Shown: positions 28,763 to 38,032 of the stretch, in pieces
Layout of the letters: each line of letters opens with the position of its first letter
Position numbering within the stretch: the first letter of the stretch is position 1
Origin: Aeromonas aquatica
GTDB lineage: Bacteria > Pseudomonadota > Gammaproteobacteria > Enterobacterales > Aeromonadaceae
DNA length: 64,000 bases
Assembly (NCBI RefSeq): GCF_000764655.1
Contig: NZ_JRGL01000008.1
Location: 38,357-102,356, forward strand
Direction: 5' to 3'
Notes under the pieces: model-generated
The model's database searches: none
What the model was told of the DNA's origin: nothing
What the model saw: only the letters and a program-made list of their open reading frames with translations
Translations under genes and position numbers: made by a program

Positions 28763-30592
28763 ATGACCCCTCCCTTCCTGTTCCATCCCCAGGTGGCACC
28801 CTGGTTCAAAGAGCGTGCCGATGCCCTGTTGCTCACCCTGTTCAGCGAGCTGGACGCGCCTATCCGGGAGGTGTGGCTGCGCCACGAGCCGGACAACGAG
28901 GAGTACCTGCTGGCCATGCGCCCGGTCTCGACCCGGGACCGGCTGCAGGTCTGGCAGCTCGAGCTGCCGCTGGCCAGGGGGCAGGACATTCATCTCTACT
29001 GCTTCAAGTGCCTCACCGACGACCAGCAATGGTGGCTGCACGGGGCGGGCGTCAGCGCCGCCATGCCACCTCGGGAGCAGCATTTTCGCTTCAACGGCCA
29101 GCACCAGCCACCGGCCTGGGTGCAGGATCAGGTGTTCTACCAGATCTTCCCCGACCGCTTCTGCAACGGCGATCCCTCCCTCAGCGTGCGGCACCACGAA
29201 TATCAGTACAAGGGCAAGGCCGTCATCAGCAAGGCCTGGGGGGAGCCGGTCAGCCGCCACGAGGAAGGGCATGCCGCCTGCGAATTCTACGGCGGTGATC
29301 TGGCGGGGATCGACGCCAAGCTGCACTACCTGCAATCCCTCGGCGTGACGGCGCTCTACCTCAACCCCATCTTCGACTCGCCGAGCAACCACAAGTACGA
29401 CACCCAGGACTACTTCAAGGTCGACCCGCACCTCGGCACCAACGAGCAGTTCGCCGAGCTGACCCGCAACCTGCACCAGCGCGGCATGAGGGTGATACTG
29501 GACGCCGTGGTCAACCACACCTCCACCGAGCACCCCTGGTTCTGCCCGCCCCAGGGGGCCCAGCAGAACCCGGACTCCCCCTGGCGTAGCTTCTACACCT
29601 TCGACAGCGAAGGGGATTATGTCAGCTGGAAGGGCATTCGCAGTTTGCCCAAGCTGGATTTCTCAAGCGAGCAGGTGCAAGACGCCGTTTATCGGGCCGA
29701 CAACGCCATCCTGCGCCACTGGATGCGTGCCCCCTACCAGATCGATGGCTGGCGCTTCGACGTCATCCACATGCTGGGGGAGCGCGGCACCGCCGAAGGA
29801 AACCGCGGCCATGTGCGTGCCATTCGCGGCGCCGTGAAGCAGGAGAACCCGGACGCCTATGTGCTCGGCGAGCACTTCTTCGAGGCGAGCCAGTGGCTGC
29901 AGGGGGATCAGGAGGACGGTGCCATGAACTACTACGGCTTCGCCCACCCCATTCGCGCCTTCCTGGCGGGGCAGGACATCGCCTATCACCCCATCAAGAT
30001 CAGCGCCGAGGAGCTGGACAGATGGCTCAAGCTGGCCCGGGCCCATATCCCGTTCAAGAACCAGCTGGCCCAGTTCAACCTGCTGGACAGCCACGACACA
30101 GCCCGCTTCCTCCACCTGCTGGGGGAGGACAAGCAGCGCATGCGGCTCGCCGCCACCCTGCTCATCACCTATATCGGCGTGCCCTCCATCTACTACGGCG
30201 ACGAGGTGGGGCTGTCGGGGGGCAACGATCCGGACTGCCGTCGCTGCTTCCCCTGGGACACCACAGACTGGGATCATGTGCTGCACGATCACTATCGCCG
30301 CCTGATCCAGTTGCGCAAGCAGCGCCCGGCCCTGCGCCGAGGGGACATCCAGACCCTCTACGCCGGCCCCCACAGCTATGTGTTCGCCCGCACCCTGCAA
30401 AGCGATCAGGTGGTGGTGGCCTGCAACCGCCATCCGACCGAGCCGCGCACCATCAGCCTGCCCCTGTGGCAGACCGCCAGCCCCGCCAGCCGCTTCACCG
30501 ACGCCTTCAACGGTGACAAGTTCGAGGTGGTGCAGGGCCAGTTGCAGCTCACCATCCCGGCCAACTCGGCCAGGGTGCTGCTCTCGAGCTAA
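28763..30592 (+). CDS. malZ: Maltodextrin glucosidase MalZ
   Basis: A 609-residue GH13 enzyme (E. coli MalZ ~605) that releases glucose from the reducing end of maltodextrins in the cytoplasm. It has an N-terminal beta domain (~1-115), then the TIM barrel with VFYQIFPDRFCNGDPS, VILDAVVNHTS, nucleophile Asp in GWRFDVIHM, acid/base Glu in YVLGEHFFEA and LLDSHDTARF. A GTG three codons upstream is possible. No other mal genes are nearby. A terminator follows. Confidence 0.93.
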   Translation: MTPPFLFHPQVAPWFKERADALLLTLFSELDAPIREVWLRHEPDNEEYLLAMRPVSTRDRLQVWQLELPLARGQDIHLYCFKCLTDDQQWWLHGAGVSAAMPPREQHFRFNGQHQPPAWVQDQVFYQIFPDRFCNGDPSLSVRHHEYQYKGKAVISKAWGEPVSRHEEGHAACEFYGGDLAGIDAKLHYLQSLGVTALYLNPIFDSPSNHKYDTQDYFKVDPHLGTNEQFAELTRNLHQRGMRVILDAVVNHTSTEHPWFCPPQGAQQNPDSPWRSFYTFDSEGDYVSWKGIRSLPKLDFSSEQVQDAVYRADNAILRHWMRAPYQIDGWRFDVIHMLGERGTAEGNRGHVRAIRGAVKQENPDAYVLGEHFFEASQWLQGDQEDGAMNYYGFAHPIRAFLAGQDIAYHPIKISAEELDRWLKLARAHIPFKNQLAQFNLLDSHDTARFLHLLGEDKQRMRLAATLLITYIGVPSIYYGDEVGLSGGNDPDCRRCFPWDTTDWDHVLHDHYRRLIQLRKQRPALRRGDIQTLYAGPHSYVFARTLQSDQVVVACNRHPTEPRTISLPLWQTASPASRFTDAFNGDKFEVVQGQLQLTIPANSARVLLSS

Positions 30593-30604
30593 GGGGCGCG
30601 ACAA

Positions 30605-30638
30605 TAAAAAACCGGAGCCTGTGCTCCGGTTTTTTTAT
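30605..30638 (+). terminator. Terminator of malZ
   Basis: Stem AAAACCGGAGC/GCTCCGGTTTT followed by T residues, 13 bp after the stop. Confidence 0.9.
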
Positions 30639-30744
30639 GCGGGATCCGCTTGGGTGACGGGTGCTGCTATGACACACATTGTCGGCGATTTCTCGCTATT
30701 CAAGGTGATCCAGCAGCACTAAACATCCATCACAGCCGTCAAAA

Positions 30745-31278
30745 TCAGTAGTTGATGCTGACGTAAGGCACTTCCGGCACCTCCCAGCACTGCTTGAGGT
30801 AGACGGTCAGCACGAAGAAGAAGTTCGCCAGCAGGTTGGCGAAGCGGTAGAGGATGGGATCGAAGCGCACCCCGCTCTCCTCGAGCCGCACCAGCAGCCG
30901 CACCACCTTCTTGCTGCCGCAGCGGCACAGGTGCAGAGTGGGGATGGGTTGGGGTCCCTGGGGCAGCACGAAGCCGGTCACCCGGCCGCGGCTCGCCTCG
31001 TTGTAGTGATCGTAACGCCCCTTCAGCCAGTCCAGATCCTCTTCGAAGATGCCGAGCCTGCCGCGCACCGAGCCGTTGAGGTTGTAGATGAGCCGCTGCA
31101 GGGCCGCGAGATCCGCCAGCATGGGCTGGGTATCGGCATCCGGCGCAAGGTGTGACAACACGGCCCCCACCTGGCAGCAGAGCTCATCGGTGGCGATCTC
31201 GTAGTCGCACTGGAACTGGGTCTCGAAGATGAAGGGGTAGCAGAGCTCGCGCTTGTCTCTTGGCTTCTTGGGGTTCAT
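30745..31278 (-). CDS. PduO-like cobalamin adenosyltransferase-fold protein
   Basis: A 177-residue helical protein. FIFETQFQCDYEIATDELC, GFVLPQGPQP.PTLHLCRC and FANLLANFFFVLTVYLKQ follow the order of PduO-type ATP:cob(I)alamin adenosyltransferases (FVLPGGS, then L..LSDLLFVLAR). The usual N-terminal nucleotide motif (TKTGDxGxT type) is not visible, so activity is uncertain. The start at 31278 follows the upstream in-frame M and gives MNPKKPRDKREL. No B12 genes adjoin it. Confidence 0.6.
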   Translation of the reverse strand: MNPKKPRDKRELCYPFIFETQFQCDYEIATDELCCQVGAVLSHLAPDADTQPMLADLAALQRLIYNLNGSVRGRLGIFEEDLDWLKGRYDHYNEASRGRVTGFVLPQGPQPIPTLHLCRCGSKKVVRLLVRLEESGVRFDPILYRFANLLANFFFVLTVYLKQCWEVPEVPYVSINY

Positions 31279-31369
31279 GGCCGTTTCTGATTGAGGAAAA
31301 GGGCAGTGTGCCAGCCCGGCCATGGTCTAGCAAACAGGGCTGGCAAACCGCTCAGGGTACGGATAGGCG

Positions 31370-32488
31370 TCAGACCTGGCCGAGCAGCCTCATGGCCTCC
31401 AGCATCCGCTGGTTGAAGCCCATGAAACCTGCCCCGCCGGTCTGGCCTCGCGCCGCCAGCACCGCCGGGGTCAGCGCCTGCTGCTGGGATTCCGGCAACA
31501 AGCCGTCGGCCTGCTGCTGCAGCTGACTCAACCGCGGCAGGTAATCCGCCAGCGGCTTCAGACTGTCTTGCAGGGAGTGAGCCCCCTGATAGGTCTGGCT
31601 CAGCTTGGCAGACTGCCTGAGCTTGAGGGAGTAGGAGGCCAGCTGGCTGTCATCCAGTTGCAACCCGTTCAGCTTGTCCGCCAGGGTCTTGCCATCCCCG
31701 TTGAAGAAGCTGCCCGCCAGCTCGTCCAGCCCCTTCACCAGCCGGCCCATGGCCTCCAGCTCGTCACCGTCGAGATCCCCCTCCAGGGAGAAGTCGAAGC
31801 TCTGGCTCGATTTCAAGCTGAACTGGCTGCCCCCCTCCTCGCTGCGGGACTTGAACTGCCAGCTGTCGCTGAAGCGCAGTATCACCTTGTCCCCGTCCCG
31901 GGTCTCTATCTCGAGGGAGCTCTGCTGGCGGCTGGCCATCTCGGCCGCCCCCAGCTCGGTGGTCGAGACCTCGCCGAAGAACTCCTTCTCGAAGGACGCC
32001 AACCCCTCCTGAATGAGCTTGTAGCTCTGATCGATGCCGGTCTTGATGTCCTCGTTGTCGGTGGCCCAGCTGCCGAGCTGCTCCTTGGCACTGCCAAAGC
32101 CCATGTCCACCCCCTTGCGGGCCTGGGCCATCATCTCGGCCAGCTCGTCGTCGCTCTTGCCATCCGCCCGGGCCGCCCCCAGCCGTCCGGTGACAAATTG
32201 CAGCACGTTGTCCGCCACCGCGTCGAAATCGAACAGGGTATCCGGGGTGATCGCCTCCGGCTGACTCAGCTTGAACTCCTGGCTCTTGGGGGCCTGATAG
32301 TGCTGGCCGTTGATCTCCAACGCGAACTGCAGCGCCTGCTGAATGAGTCGCTGCGCCCATTTCGGGGGCTGGTTGAGGGAGACCTGATCCCCTTCCTCCG
32401 CCTGCTTGCTCTGGACAGTCTGGGTTGCCTTGGGGGAGGCACCCACTCCCTTGGGTTGGGCCGCGCCCATGCCATCGATCTGCATCAT
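31370..32488 (-). CDS. DUF5610 domain protein
   Basis: A 372-residue soluble, Gln- and Ser-rich protein without signal peptide. The segment VADNVLQFVTGRLGAARADG, followed by KSDDELAEMMAQARKGVDMGF, matches the DUF5610 pattern; residues ~170-260 are a charged beta-like part and the rest looks helical. Function is unknown. Two adjacent ATGs (32488 and 32485) follow GGGAGG at 4 and 7 nt; either may be used. It is divergent from trmA. Confidence 0.75.
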   Translation of the reverse strand: MMQIDGMGAAQPKGVGASPKATQTVQSKQAEEGDQVSLNQPPKWAQRLIQQALQFALEINGQHYQAPKSQEFKLSQPEAITPDTLFDFDAVADNVLQFVTGRLGAARADGKSDDELAEMMAQARKGVDMGFGSAKEQLGSWATDNEDIKTGIDQSYKLIQEGLASFEKEFFGEVSTTELGAAEMASRQQSSLEIETRDGDKVILRFSDSWQFKSRSEEGGSQFSLKSSQSFDFSLEGDLDGDELEAMGRLVKGLDELAGSFFNGDGKTLADKLNGLQLDDSQLASYSLKLRQSAKLSQTYQGAHSLQDSLKPLADYLPRLSQLQQQADGLLPESQQQALTPAVLAARGQTGGAGFMGFNQRMLEAMRLLGQV

Positions 32489-32654
32489 TCTTCCTCCCGC
32501 CATAGTGGTGGATCGGTTATCGGCCTGACTGGACACTTCTTGACCATAAAAACTTGGAGAATCTGCGGCCGCCTCTTACAATCTTGCCCCTTTGGTTGGC
32601 CAAGGCCTTCCCCCGGTTTCTGCCCGGCCCTGCCGGTGTGCATCTGAGGTATCT

Positions 32655-33761
32655 ATGACTCAATCCCAGCGGACCCCCGCCGACTATCAGGCCCAGCTCG
32701 ACGAGAAGCGCGCCCGCCTCACCGAGCTGTTCGCCAGCAGCAACCCGCCCGCGCTGGAGGTGCACGCCTCCCCTGCCGAGCACTACCGGATGCGCGCCGA
32801 GTTCCGCATCTGGCACGAGGGGGATGATCTCTTCCACTGCATGTATACCCCGGCCACCAAGGAGATCATCCGGGTCGACCAGTTCCCCACCGCCAGCCTG
32901 CTCATCAACCAGCTGATGCCGAAGTTGATCGAGGGCCTGCGCCCGCATCCGGTGCTGCGCAAGAAGCTGTTCCAGATAGATTACCTCTCCACCCAGTCCG
33001 GCCAGCTCTGTGTCAGCCTGCTCTATCACCGTCAACTCCAGGCCGATTGGCAGCCGGTCGCCGAGTCACTGCAAAACGAGTTGCGCGCGCAGGGCTTCGA
33101 TCTGCGGCTCATCGGCCGCGCCCACAAGCAGAAGATCTGCCTGGGGGAAGAGTTCGTCATCGAGCGGCTGAAGGTGCAAGGCCGTGAGCTCATCTACAAG
33201 CAGGTGGAGAACAGCTTCACCCAGCCCAATGCCGCCATCAACGAGCAGATGCTGGGCTGGGCGCTGGACGTGACCAAGGGGAGCGAGGGGGACCTGCTGG
33301 AGCTCTACTGCGGCAACGGCAACTTCTCCATCGCCCTGGCCCAGAATTTCCGCAAGGTGCTGGCCACCGAGATCGCCAAGCCGAGCGTGGACTCCGCCCA
33401 GTTCAACATCGCCGCCAATGGCGTGGAGAACCTGATCATACTGCGCATGTCCGCCGAGGAGTTCACCCTGGCGATGCGCGGCGAGCGGGAGTTCAACCGC
33501 CTCAAGGGCGTCGACTTGAAGAGCTACCAGTGCAACACCATCTTCGTCGACCCGCCCCGCGCCGGCCTGGACGATGCGACAGTCCGGCTGGTGCAGGAGT
33601 ACGACAACATCCTCTACATCTCCTGCAACCCGGAGACGCTGCAGGCCAACATGGCGGTACTCGGCGAGACCCACGAGATCGCCCGCTTCGCCCTGTTCGA
33701 CCAGTTCCCCTGGACCCATCATATGGAAGCCGGGGTCTATCTGCGCCGCAAGGCTGGCTAA
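32655..33761 (+). CDS. trmA: tRNA (uracil-5-)-methyltransferase TrmA
   Basis: A 368-residue SAM-dependent enzyme (E. coli 366) that makes m5U54 in tRNA and one site in tmRNA. The Rossmann motif [16 protein letters not shown], the catalytic [10 protein letters not shown] and the active-site Cys in [11 protein letters not shown] are present. It lacks the iron-sulfur cysteines of RlmD, as expected. The start at 32655 has GAGGT upstream. It ends in [15 protein letters not shown] and is followed by two tandem copies of this end. Confidence 0.96.
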   Translation: MTQSQRTPADYQAQLDEKRARLTELFASSNPPALEVHASPAEHYRMRAEFRIWHEGDDLFHCMYTPATKEIIRVDQFPTASLLINQLMPKLIEGLRPHPVLRKKLFQIDYLSTQSGQLCVSLLYHRQLQADWQPVAESLQNELRAQGFDLRLIGRAHKQKICLGEEFVIERLKVQGRELIYKQVENSFTQPNAAINEQMLGWALDVTKGSEGDLLELYCGNGNFSIALAQNFRKVLATEIAKPSVDSAQFNIAANGVENLIILRMSAEEFTLAMRGEREFNRLKGVDLKSYQCNTIFVDPPRAGLDDATVRLVQEYDNILYISCNPETLQANMAVLGETHEIARFALFDQFPWTHHMEAGVYLRRKAG

Positions 33762-33946
33762 TCCCGTTGGGCAGGCCGCTTCGCCCGGTTCGAGCCGACC
33801 CCCTGAACCCACCATATGGAAGCCGGGGTCTATCTGCGCCGCAAGGCTGGCTAATCCCGTTGGGCAGGCCGCTTCGCCCGGTTCGAGCCGATCCCCTGAA
33901 CCCACCATATGGAAGCCGGGGCCTGTCTGAAGCACAAGGTGGGTTA
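33762..33946 (+). repeat. Two 93-bp tandem copies of the trmA 3' end
   Basis: The phrase CATATGGAAGCCGGGG recurs at 33720, 33813 and 33906, an exact 93-bp (31-codon) period. The first copy encodes the same [19 protein letters not shown], with a synonymous CAT/CAC change, but has an internal TGA before it. The second ends THHMEAGACLKHKVG-stop, a diverged but still TrmA-like C-terminus. The spacer AATCCCGTTGGGCAGGCCGC is repeated as well. Confidence 0.94.
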
Positions 33947-33950
33947 ACGT

Positions 33951-33994
33951 CTCCCCCTCATCCCCACCCCTTCTCCCGCAAGGGGAGAAGGGAG
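33951..33994. repeat. REP-like palindromic element, copy 1
   Basis: CTCCCCCTCATCCCCACC is followed by the palindrome CCTTCTCCCGCAAGGGGAGAAGG. The same module recurs at 39616 and, inverted, at 42430. All are intergenic. Confidence 0.75.
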
Positions 33995-34178
33995 TGGAAG
34001 ACCTTGAGGTAAAGTAGGATCGGCATCGCAAGGCAGGCCGATCCCACCGCTATCCACACGCAAAATGACGACAGGGCCCAAGGGCCCTGTCCGATTATTT
34101 ATCCCGGTGCAGATCGGCAGCGGAGCCGTTATGCTGACGGCACGCGCATTCGCGCCATTGCCTGGGCCTCATGCCACC

Positions 34179-34886
34179 ATGCCACGCGTTCTCTTTGTTG
34201 AAGATGATCCCGAAATAGGCCAGCTCATCAGCAGCTGGCTCGGCCGCCACGATATCGAGGTCCTGCTGGAGACCCGGGGCGATCTCGCGCTCGCCAGGGT
34301 CGAGGCCGAGCAACCGGATCTGGTGCTGCTCGACATCATGCTGCCGGGTCAGGATGGCCTCTCCCTGTGCCGGGATCTGCGCCCGCGCTTTGCCGGCCCC
34401 ATCGTCATGCTCACCTCGCTCGACAGCGACATGAACCAGATCCTGAGTCTGGAGCTCGGTGCCAACGACTACATCCTCAAGACCACGCCGCCGCCTGTGC
34501 TGCTGGCCCGCCTGCGGGTCCAGTTCCGCCAGCAGGGGCAGATGCCGCAGGCGAGCTCGCCCGGCACCCCGCCCCAGCGCCTGCAATTCGGCCGCCTGCA
34601 GATCGATGGCCCCGGCCGGGATGTGCGGCTCGATGGCAACAGCATCCCGCTCTCCACCGCCGATTTCGATCTGCTGTGGGAGCTGGCCTGCCACGCCGGC
34701 CAGATCCTGGGGCGGGAGGCGCTGTTTCGCAGCCTGCGCGGTCGCGACTATGACGGCCAGGATCGCAGCATGGATGTCGCCATCTCCCGCCTGCGCCGCA
34801 AGCTCGGCGACGACACCACCAATCCGACCCGGATCAAGACGGTACGCCAGAAAGGCTATCTGCTGGTGCCCCAGGCCTGGGAATAA
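34179..34886 (+). CDS. rstA: Response regulator RstA
   Basis: A 235-residue OmpR-family regulator. Receiver acidic pocket Glu8/Asp9, phosphoacceptor Asp52 in LVLLDIMLPG, Thr79 and Lys100 are present, with the RstA-specific GPIVMLTSLDSDMN and YILKTTPP. The C-terminal winged helix has LSTADFDLLWELACHAGQIL and SMDVAISRLRRKLGDD. It is very close to E. coli RstA throughout. The start MPRVLF is chosen by alignment; its Shine-Dalgarno is weak. rstB follows after 66 bp. Confidence 0.95.
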   Translation: MPRVLFVEDDPEIGQLISSWLGRHDIEVLLETRGDLALARVEAEQPDLVLLDIMLPGQDGLSLCRDLRPRFAGPIVMLTSLDSDMNQILSLELGANDYILKTTPPPVLLARLRVQFRQQGQMPQASSPGTPPQRLQFGRLQIDGPGRDVRLDGNSIPLSTADFDLLWELACHAGQILGREALFRSLRGRDYDGQDRSMDVAISRLRRKLGDDTTNPTRIKTVRQKGYLLVPQAWE

Positions 34887-34952
34887 GCACGCCGCCGGTT
34901 GCCCCGTCTCGCAGGGGCAACCCATGCGGCAATAACCACAGGAAGAACCACC

Positions 34953-36278
34953 ATGCGTCGCCTGTTTATCCAGTTTTATCTGCTGCTGATCGGCTGTTTT
35001 GGCCTCGCCATCCTGTTGATCGGTCTGGTCTATCAGGTCAGTGCCGAGCGGGCGGGGGATCGCTATCTGGAGCACATGATGCAAGGCTCCCTCGGCCTGC
35101 TCACCGGCGAGCTGGCCCGCCTGCCGCCGGAGCGCTGGCCGGAGCGCACCGCGGAGCAGAGCCGCCAGCTCAACCTGCCGCTGCAGATAGGGGCCCTCGC
35201 CAACCAGCCCCTGGCCCGGGAGGATCAGAGCTTTCTCGAGGAGGGCAACATCGTCATCGTCGAGGAGGATGACACCTTCCTGCAGCGCATCCCCGCCACC
35301 GATCAGGTGCTGATCGTCGGCCCGGTTCCCTATCTCTCCTACCTGCACGAACTGCACTGGGTCGATGTGGGCCTGCTGCTGCTCATCGGTCTCTCCCTCG
35401 GCCTGCCCATCCTGCTCTGGCTGAGCCCCCACTGGCGCGGCCTGCAACAGCTCGAGCAGACCGCCCGCCGGGTCGGTGACGGGGATCTCTCCAGCCGCAC
35501 CGGCCTGCCCGCCAACAGCAGCCTGGCCAGGGTCGGTCGCACCTTCGATCTGATGGCGGAGCAGTTGCAGGCCATGCTGGCAAGCCGCAAGCAGCTGACC
35601 GATGCCATCGCCCACGAACTGCGCACCCCCCTGGTGCGGCTGCGCTACCGGCTCGCCATGCTGGAGCCACAACCGGCCGAGGCCGACCGGCAGGGGCTGG
35701 AGCGCGACCTCGGGGCACTGGATGCCCTCATCGAGGAGATGCTGACCTATGCGCGGCTCGATCGCCCCGAGCTGCCGCTGCAATGCAGCGATCTGGAGCT
35801 CGGCGACTGGGCCGGGGCGCACCTCGCCGACTGGCAGGCGCTACGGCCGGAGAAGCAACTAGAGCTCATTCCCCCCGCCAGCCCCCTGCCCTGGCGTGGC
35901 GACGCCAGGTTGCTGGAGCGGGCGCTGGAGAACCTCATCGGCAATGCCCTGCGCCACGCCAGCAGTCGGGTGACCCTGCACATGGCGCGGCGGCAGGAGC
36001 ACTATCTGCTGGAAGTGAGTGACGACGGCCCCGGCATAGACCCGGCGCTGGCGCCCCAGATCTTCGAGCCTTTCGTGCGCCTGGATCAGAGCCGGGACAG
36101 GCGCACCGGTGGCGCCGGGCTCGGGCTCGCCATAGTGCGCAGCATCGCCCGCCACCACGGCGGCGAGGTGCAGCTGCTGCCCTCTGCCAGCGGCGCCCGT
36201 TTCTGCCTGACCTTGCCCGTACATTTGGATACAAACCGTCACCAGCCACTCACTGAAGCAAACCAGGCGCTGCCCTAG
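34953..36278 (+). CDS. rstB: Sensor histidine kinase RstB
   Basis: A 441-residue inner-membrane kinase. TM1 (residues ~5-27, FIQFYLLLIGCFGLAILLIG), a periplasmic domain (~30-136), TM2 (~137-158), HAMP, then phosphoacceptor His221 in IAHELRTPLVRLRYRL, N box ENLIGNALRHAS and G boxes DDGPGID and GAGLGLAIV. Blocks such as TFLQRIP and VGPVPYL..LH match E. coli RstB. The E. coli system responds to low Mg2+ via PhoP and to acid. Its 3' end contains a RstA-box-like site. Confidence 0.95.
   Translation: MRRLFIQFYLLLIGCFGLAILLIGLVYQVSAERAGDRYLEHMMQGSLGLLTGELARLPPERWPERTAEQSRQLNLPLQIGALANQPLAREDQSFLEEGNIVIVEEDDTFLQRIPATDQVLIVGPVPYLSYLHELHWVDVGLLLLIGLSLGLPILLWLSPHWRGLQQLEQTARRVGDGDLSSRTGLPANSSLARVGRTFDLMAEQLQAMLASRKQLTDAIAHELRTPLVRLRYRLAMLEPQPAEADRQGLERDLGALDALIEEMLTYARLDRPELPLQCSDLELGDWAGAHLADWQALRPEKQLELIPPASPLPWRGDARLLERALENLIGNALRHASSRVTLHMARRQEHYLLEVSDDGPGIDPALAPQIFEPFVRLDQSRDRRTGGAGLGLAIVRSIARHHGGEVQLLPSASGARFCLTLPVHLDTNRHQPLTEANQALP
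36220..36233 (+). promoter_or_regulatory. RstA-box-like site
   Basis: TACATTTGGATACA matches the published E. coli RstA box (TACATNTNGTTACA) at 11 of the 12 defined positions. It lies inside the 3' end of rstB, 100 bp before the Asr-like gene, which is a known type of RstA target. Confidence 0.65.
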
Positions 36279-36332
36279 GATGAAGTCATGGAGAAACGCT
36301 CCATGTCATCAACCCGAATGAGGAACTGGAAT

Positions 36333-36527
36333 ATGAAAAAGCTGATCCCCCTGACCCTGGCCGCTGTCTTCGCCCTGACCTCTGGCTTCACCATGGCTGC
36401 CACCCCGACCAAGGCTGCCGCTCCCCATGCCACCCAGACCAAGGTAGTGAAAAAGCATCACAAGGCGGCCCACACCTCCGTCGCCCCTGCCAAGGTCAAA
36501 CCTGCTGCTGCAGCACCCAAAGCCTGA
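36333..36527 (+). CDS. Asr-like acid shock / small basic periplasmic protein
   Basis: A 64-residue precursor with a signal peptide (MKKLIPLTLAAVFALTSG, cleavage near MA-AT). The mature part is ~40 residues of almost only Ala, Lys, Pro, Thr, His and Val (KVVKKHHKAAH). This is the composition of Asr, the acid-shock periplasmic protein that RstA activates in E. coli, though shorter. It lies 54 bp after rstB with an RstA-box-like site upstream and its own terminator. I chose MKKLIP because it gives a clean signal peptide. Confidence 0.75.
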   Translation: MKKLIPLTLAAVFALTSGFTMAATPTKAAAPHATQTKVVKKHHKAAHTSVAPAKVKPAAAAPKA

Positions 36528-36557
36528 TAGCAACGGCTCGGCTTTGCCCTAACGAGA

Positions 36558-36590
36558 AGGGGCCCCATCACGGGGCCCCTTCTGTTTTTG
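36558..36590 (+). terminator. Terminator after the Asr-like gene
   Basis: Stem AAGGGGCCCC/GGGGCCCCTT with loop ATCACG-type centre, then TCTGTTTTT. Confidence 0.85.
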
Positions 36591-36609
36591 CCGAGGACGA
36601 ACCTGAGAC

Positions 36610-37854
36610 TCAATCCAGCATATAGTCTGCCGGCAGCGCGATGCGCGCCACGCCGGAGGCTACCGCCGCCAGCGCCACGGCGCGGGCCACTCGCGGCAGC
36701 AGGCGGGCATCCATCGGCTTGGGAATGACGTAATCCTTGCCAAAGTGCAGCTCGCTCACCCCGGCGGCCACCAGCACCTCGGCCGGCACCGGCTCCTTCA
36801 CCAGGCCGCGAATGGCCTCCACCGCCGCCACCTTCATGGCATCGTTGATGCGGCTGGCGCGGGCATCCAGGGCGCCACGGAAGATGAAGGGGAAGCAGAT
36901 GACGTTGTTGATCTGGTTCGGATAGTCAGAGCGACCGGTGCCCATGATGAGATCGCCGCGCACGGCGTGAGCCAGGGCGGGCTTGATCTCGGGATCCGGG
37001 TTGGAGCAGGCGAAGATCACCGGACGCGGCGCCATCAGAGCCACCGCCTCGGCCGGCAGCACATCCGGGCCCGAGACGCCGACGAACACATCTGCCCCCT
37101 CGATGACATCCATCAGGGTCCGCAGTGGGGTGTCGTTGGCGAAGCGCTGCTTGTACTGGTTCAGATCGGTGCGACCGCTGTGGATCACCCCCTGGCGGTC
37201 CAGCATGAAGATGTTCTGCGGCAGTGCGCCGCACTTGATCAGCAGGTCCATGCAGGCGGTAGCGGCCGCGCCGGCCCCCATGCAGACGATGCGGCTCTGC
37301 TCGATGCGCTTGCCCTGCACCTCCAGGGCGTTGAGCAGGCCGGCGGCGGTGACGATGGCGGTGCCGTGCTGATCGTCGTGGAATACCGGGATGTCGCAGC
37401 GCGCGATCAGCGCCTGCTCTATCTCGAAGCACTCGGGGGCCTTGATGTCTTCCAGGTTGATGCCACCGAAGGTGTCGGCGATGGCCGCGACCGTGTCGAT
37501 GAACTGCTGGCTGGTCTCATGCTTCACTTCGATGTCGATGGCGTCGATGCCGGCGAAGCGCTTGAACAGCAGGGCCTTGCCCTCCATCACCGGCTTGGAG
37601 GCCAGCGGGCCCAGATTGCCCAGCCCCAGGATGGCGGTACCATTGGAGATGACGGCCACCAGATTGCCCTTGCCGGTATAGCGGTAGGCGTCATCCGGAT
37701 TGGCGGCGATCTCGCGCACCGGCTCGGCCACCCCGGGGCTGTAGGCCAGCGCCAGATCGCGGGCGGTCTCGGCGGGCTTGGTGAGGGCGATGGCAATCTT
37801 GCCGGGGATGGGATGGGCGTGGTAATCGAGCGCTTGCTGACGCAGATCGGACAT
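36610..37854 (-). CDS. NAD(P)-dependent malic enzyme (short MaeB type)
   Basis: A 414-residue oxaloacetate-decarboxylating malate dehydrogenase converting malate to pyruvate and CO2. The malic domain has [36 protein letters not shown] and [19 protein letters not shown]; the NAD(P) loop is [16 protein letters not shown]. coli MaeB carries an additional phosphotransacetylase-like domain that is absent here, so this is the single-domain form. The Shine-Dalgarno is weak. It is read towards the Asr-like gene. Confidence 0.92.
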   Translation of the reverse strand: MSDLRQQALDYHAHPIPGKIAIALTKPAETARDLALAYSPGVAEPVREIAANPDDAYRYTGKGNLVAVISNGTAILGLGNLGPLASKPVMEGKALLFKRFAGIDAIDIEVKHETSQQFIDTVAAIADTFGGINLEDIKAPECFEIEQALIARCDIPVFHDDQHGTAIVTAAGLLNALEVQGKRIEQSRIVCMGAGAAATACMDLLIKCGALPQNIFMLDRQGVIHSGRTDLNQYKQRFANDTPLRTLMDVIEGADVFVGVSGPDVLPAEAVALMAPRPVIFACSNPDPEIKPALAHAVRGDLIMGTGRSDYPNQINNVICFPFIFRGALDARASRINDAMKVAAVEAIRGLVKEPVPAEVLVAAGVSELHFGKDYVIPKPMDARLLPRVARAVALAAVASGVARIALPADYMLD

Positions 37855-38032
37855 GGGGGACCCCGATACGGAAGTGAATGTGGTGGTGCATGGCTCGCCG
37901 CTGGCGAGGGCTGGGGATCATAAAGAAAACCTTCCTGCTTTTACAGCAGAAAACATTACAAAATACCACCAACCAGGCAGCCAGCAGCATGTTGCACCAC
38001 ACAATAATACCTATTTAGTTATAGATCTGGTT

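Noticed and set aside
34073..34092. Palindrome ACAGGGCCCAAGGGCCCTGT as terminator of trmA
   Set aside because: The loop is too tight and there is no T run; it may be chance or a weak stop, so I do not list it.
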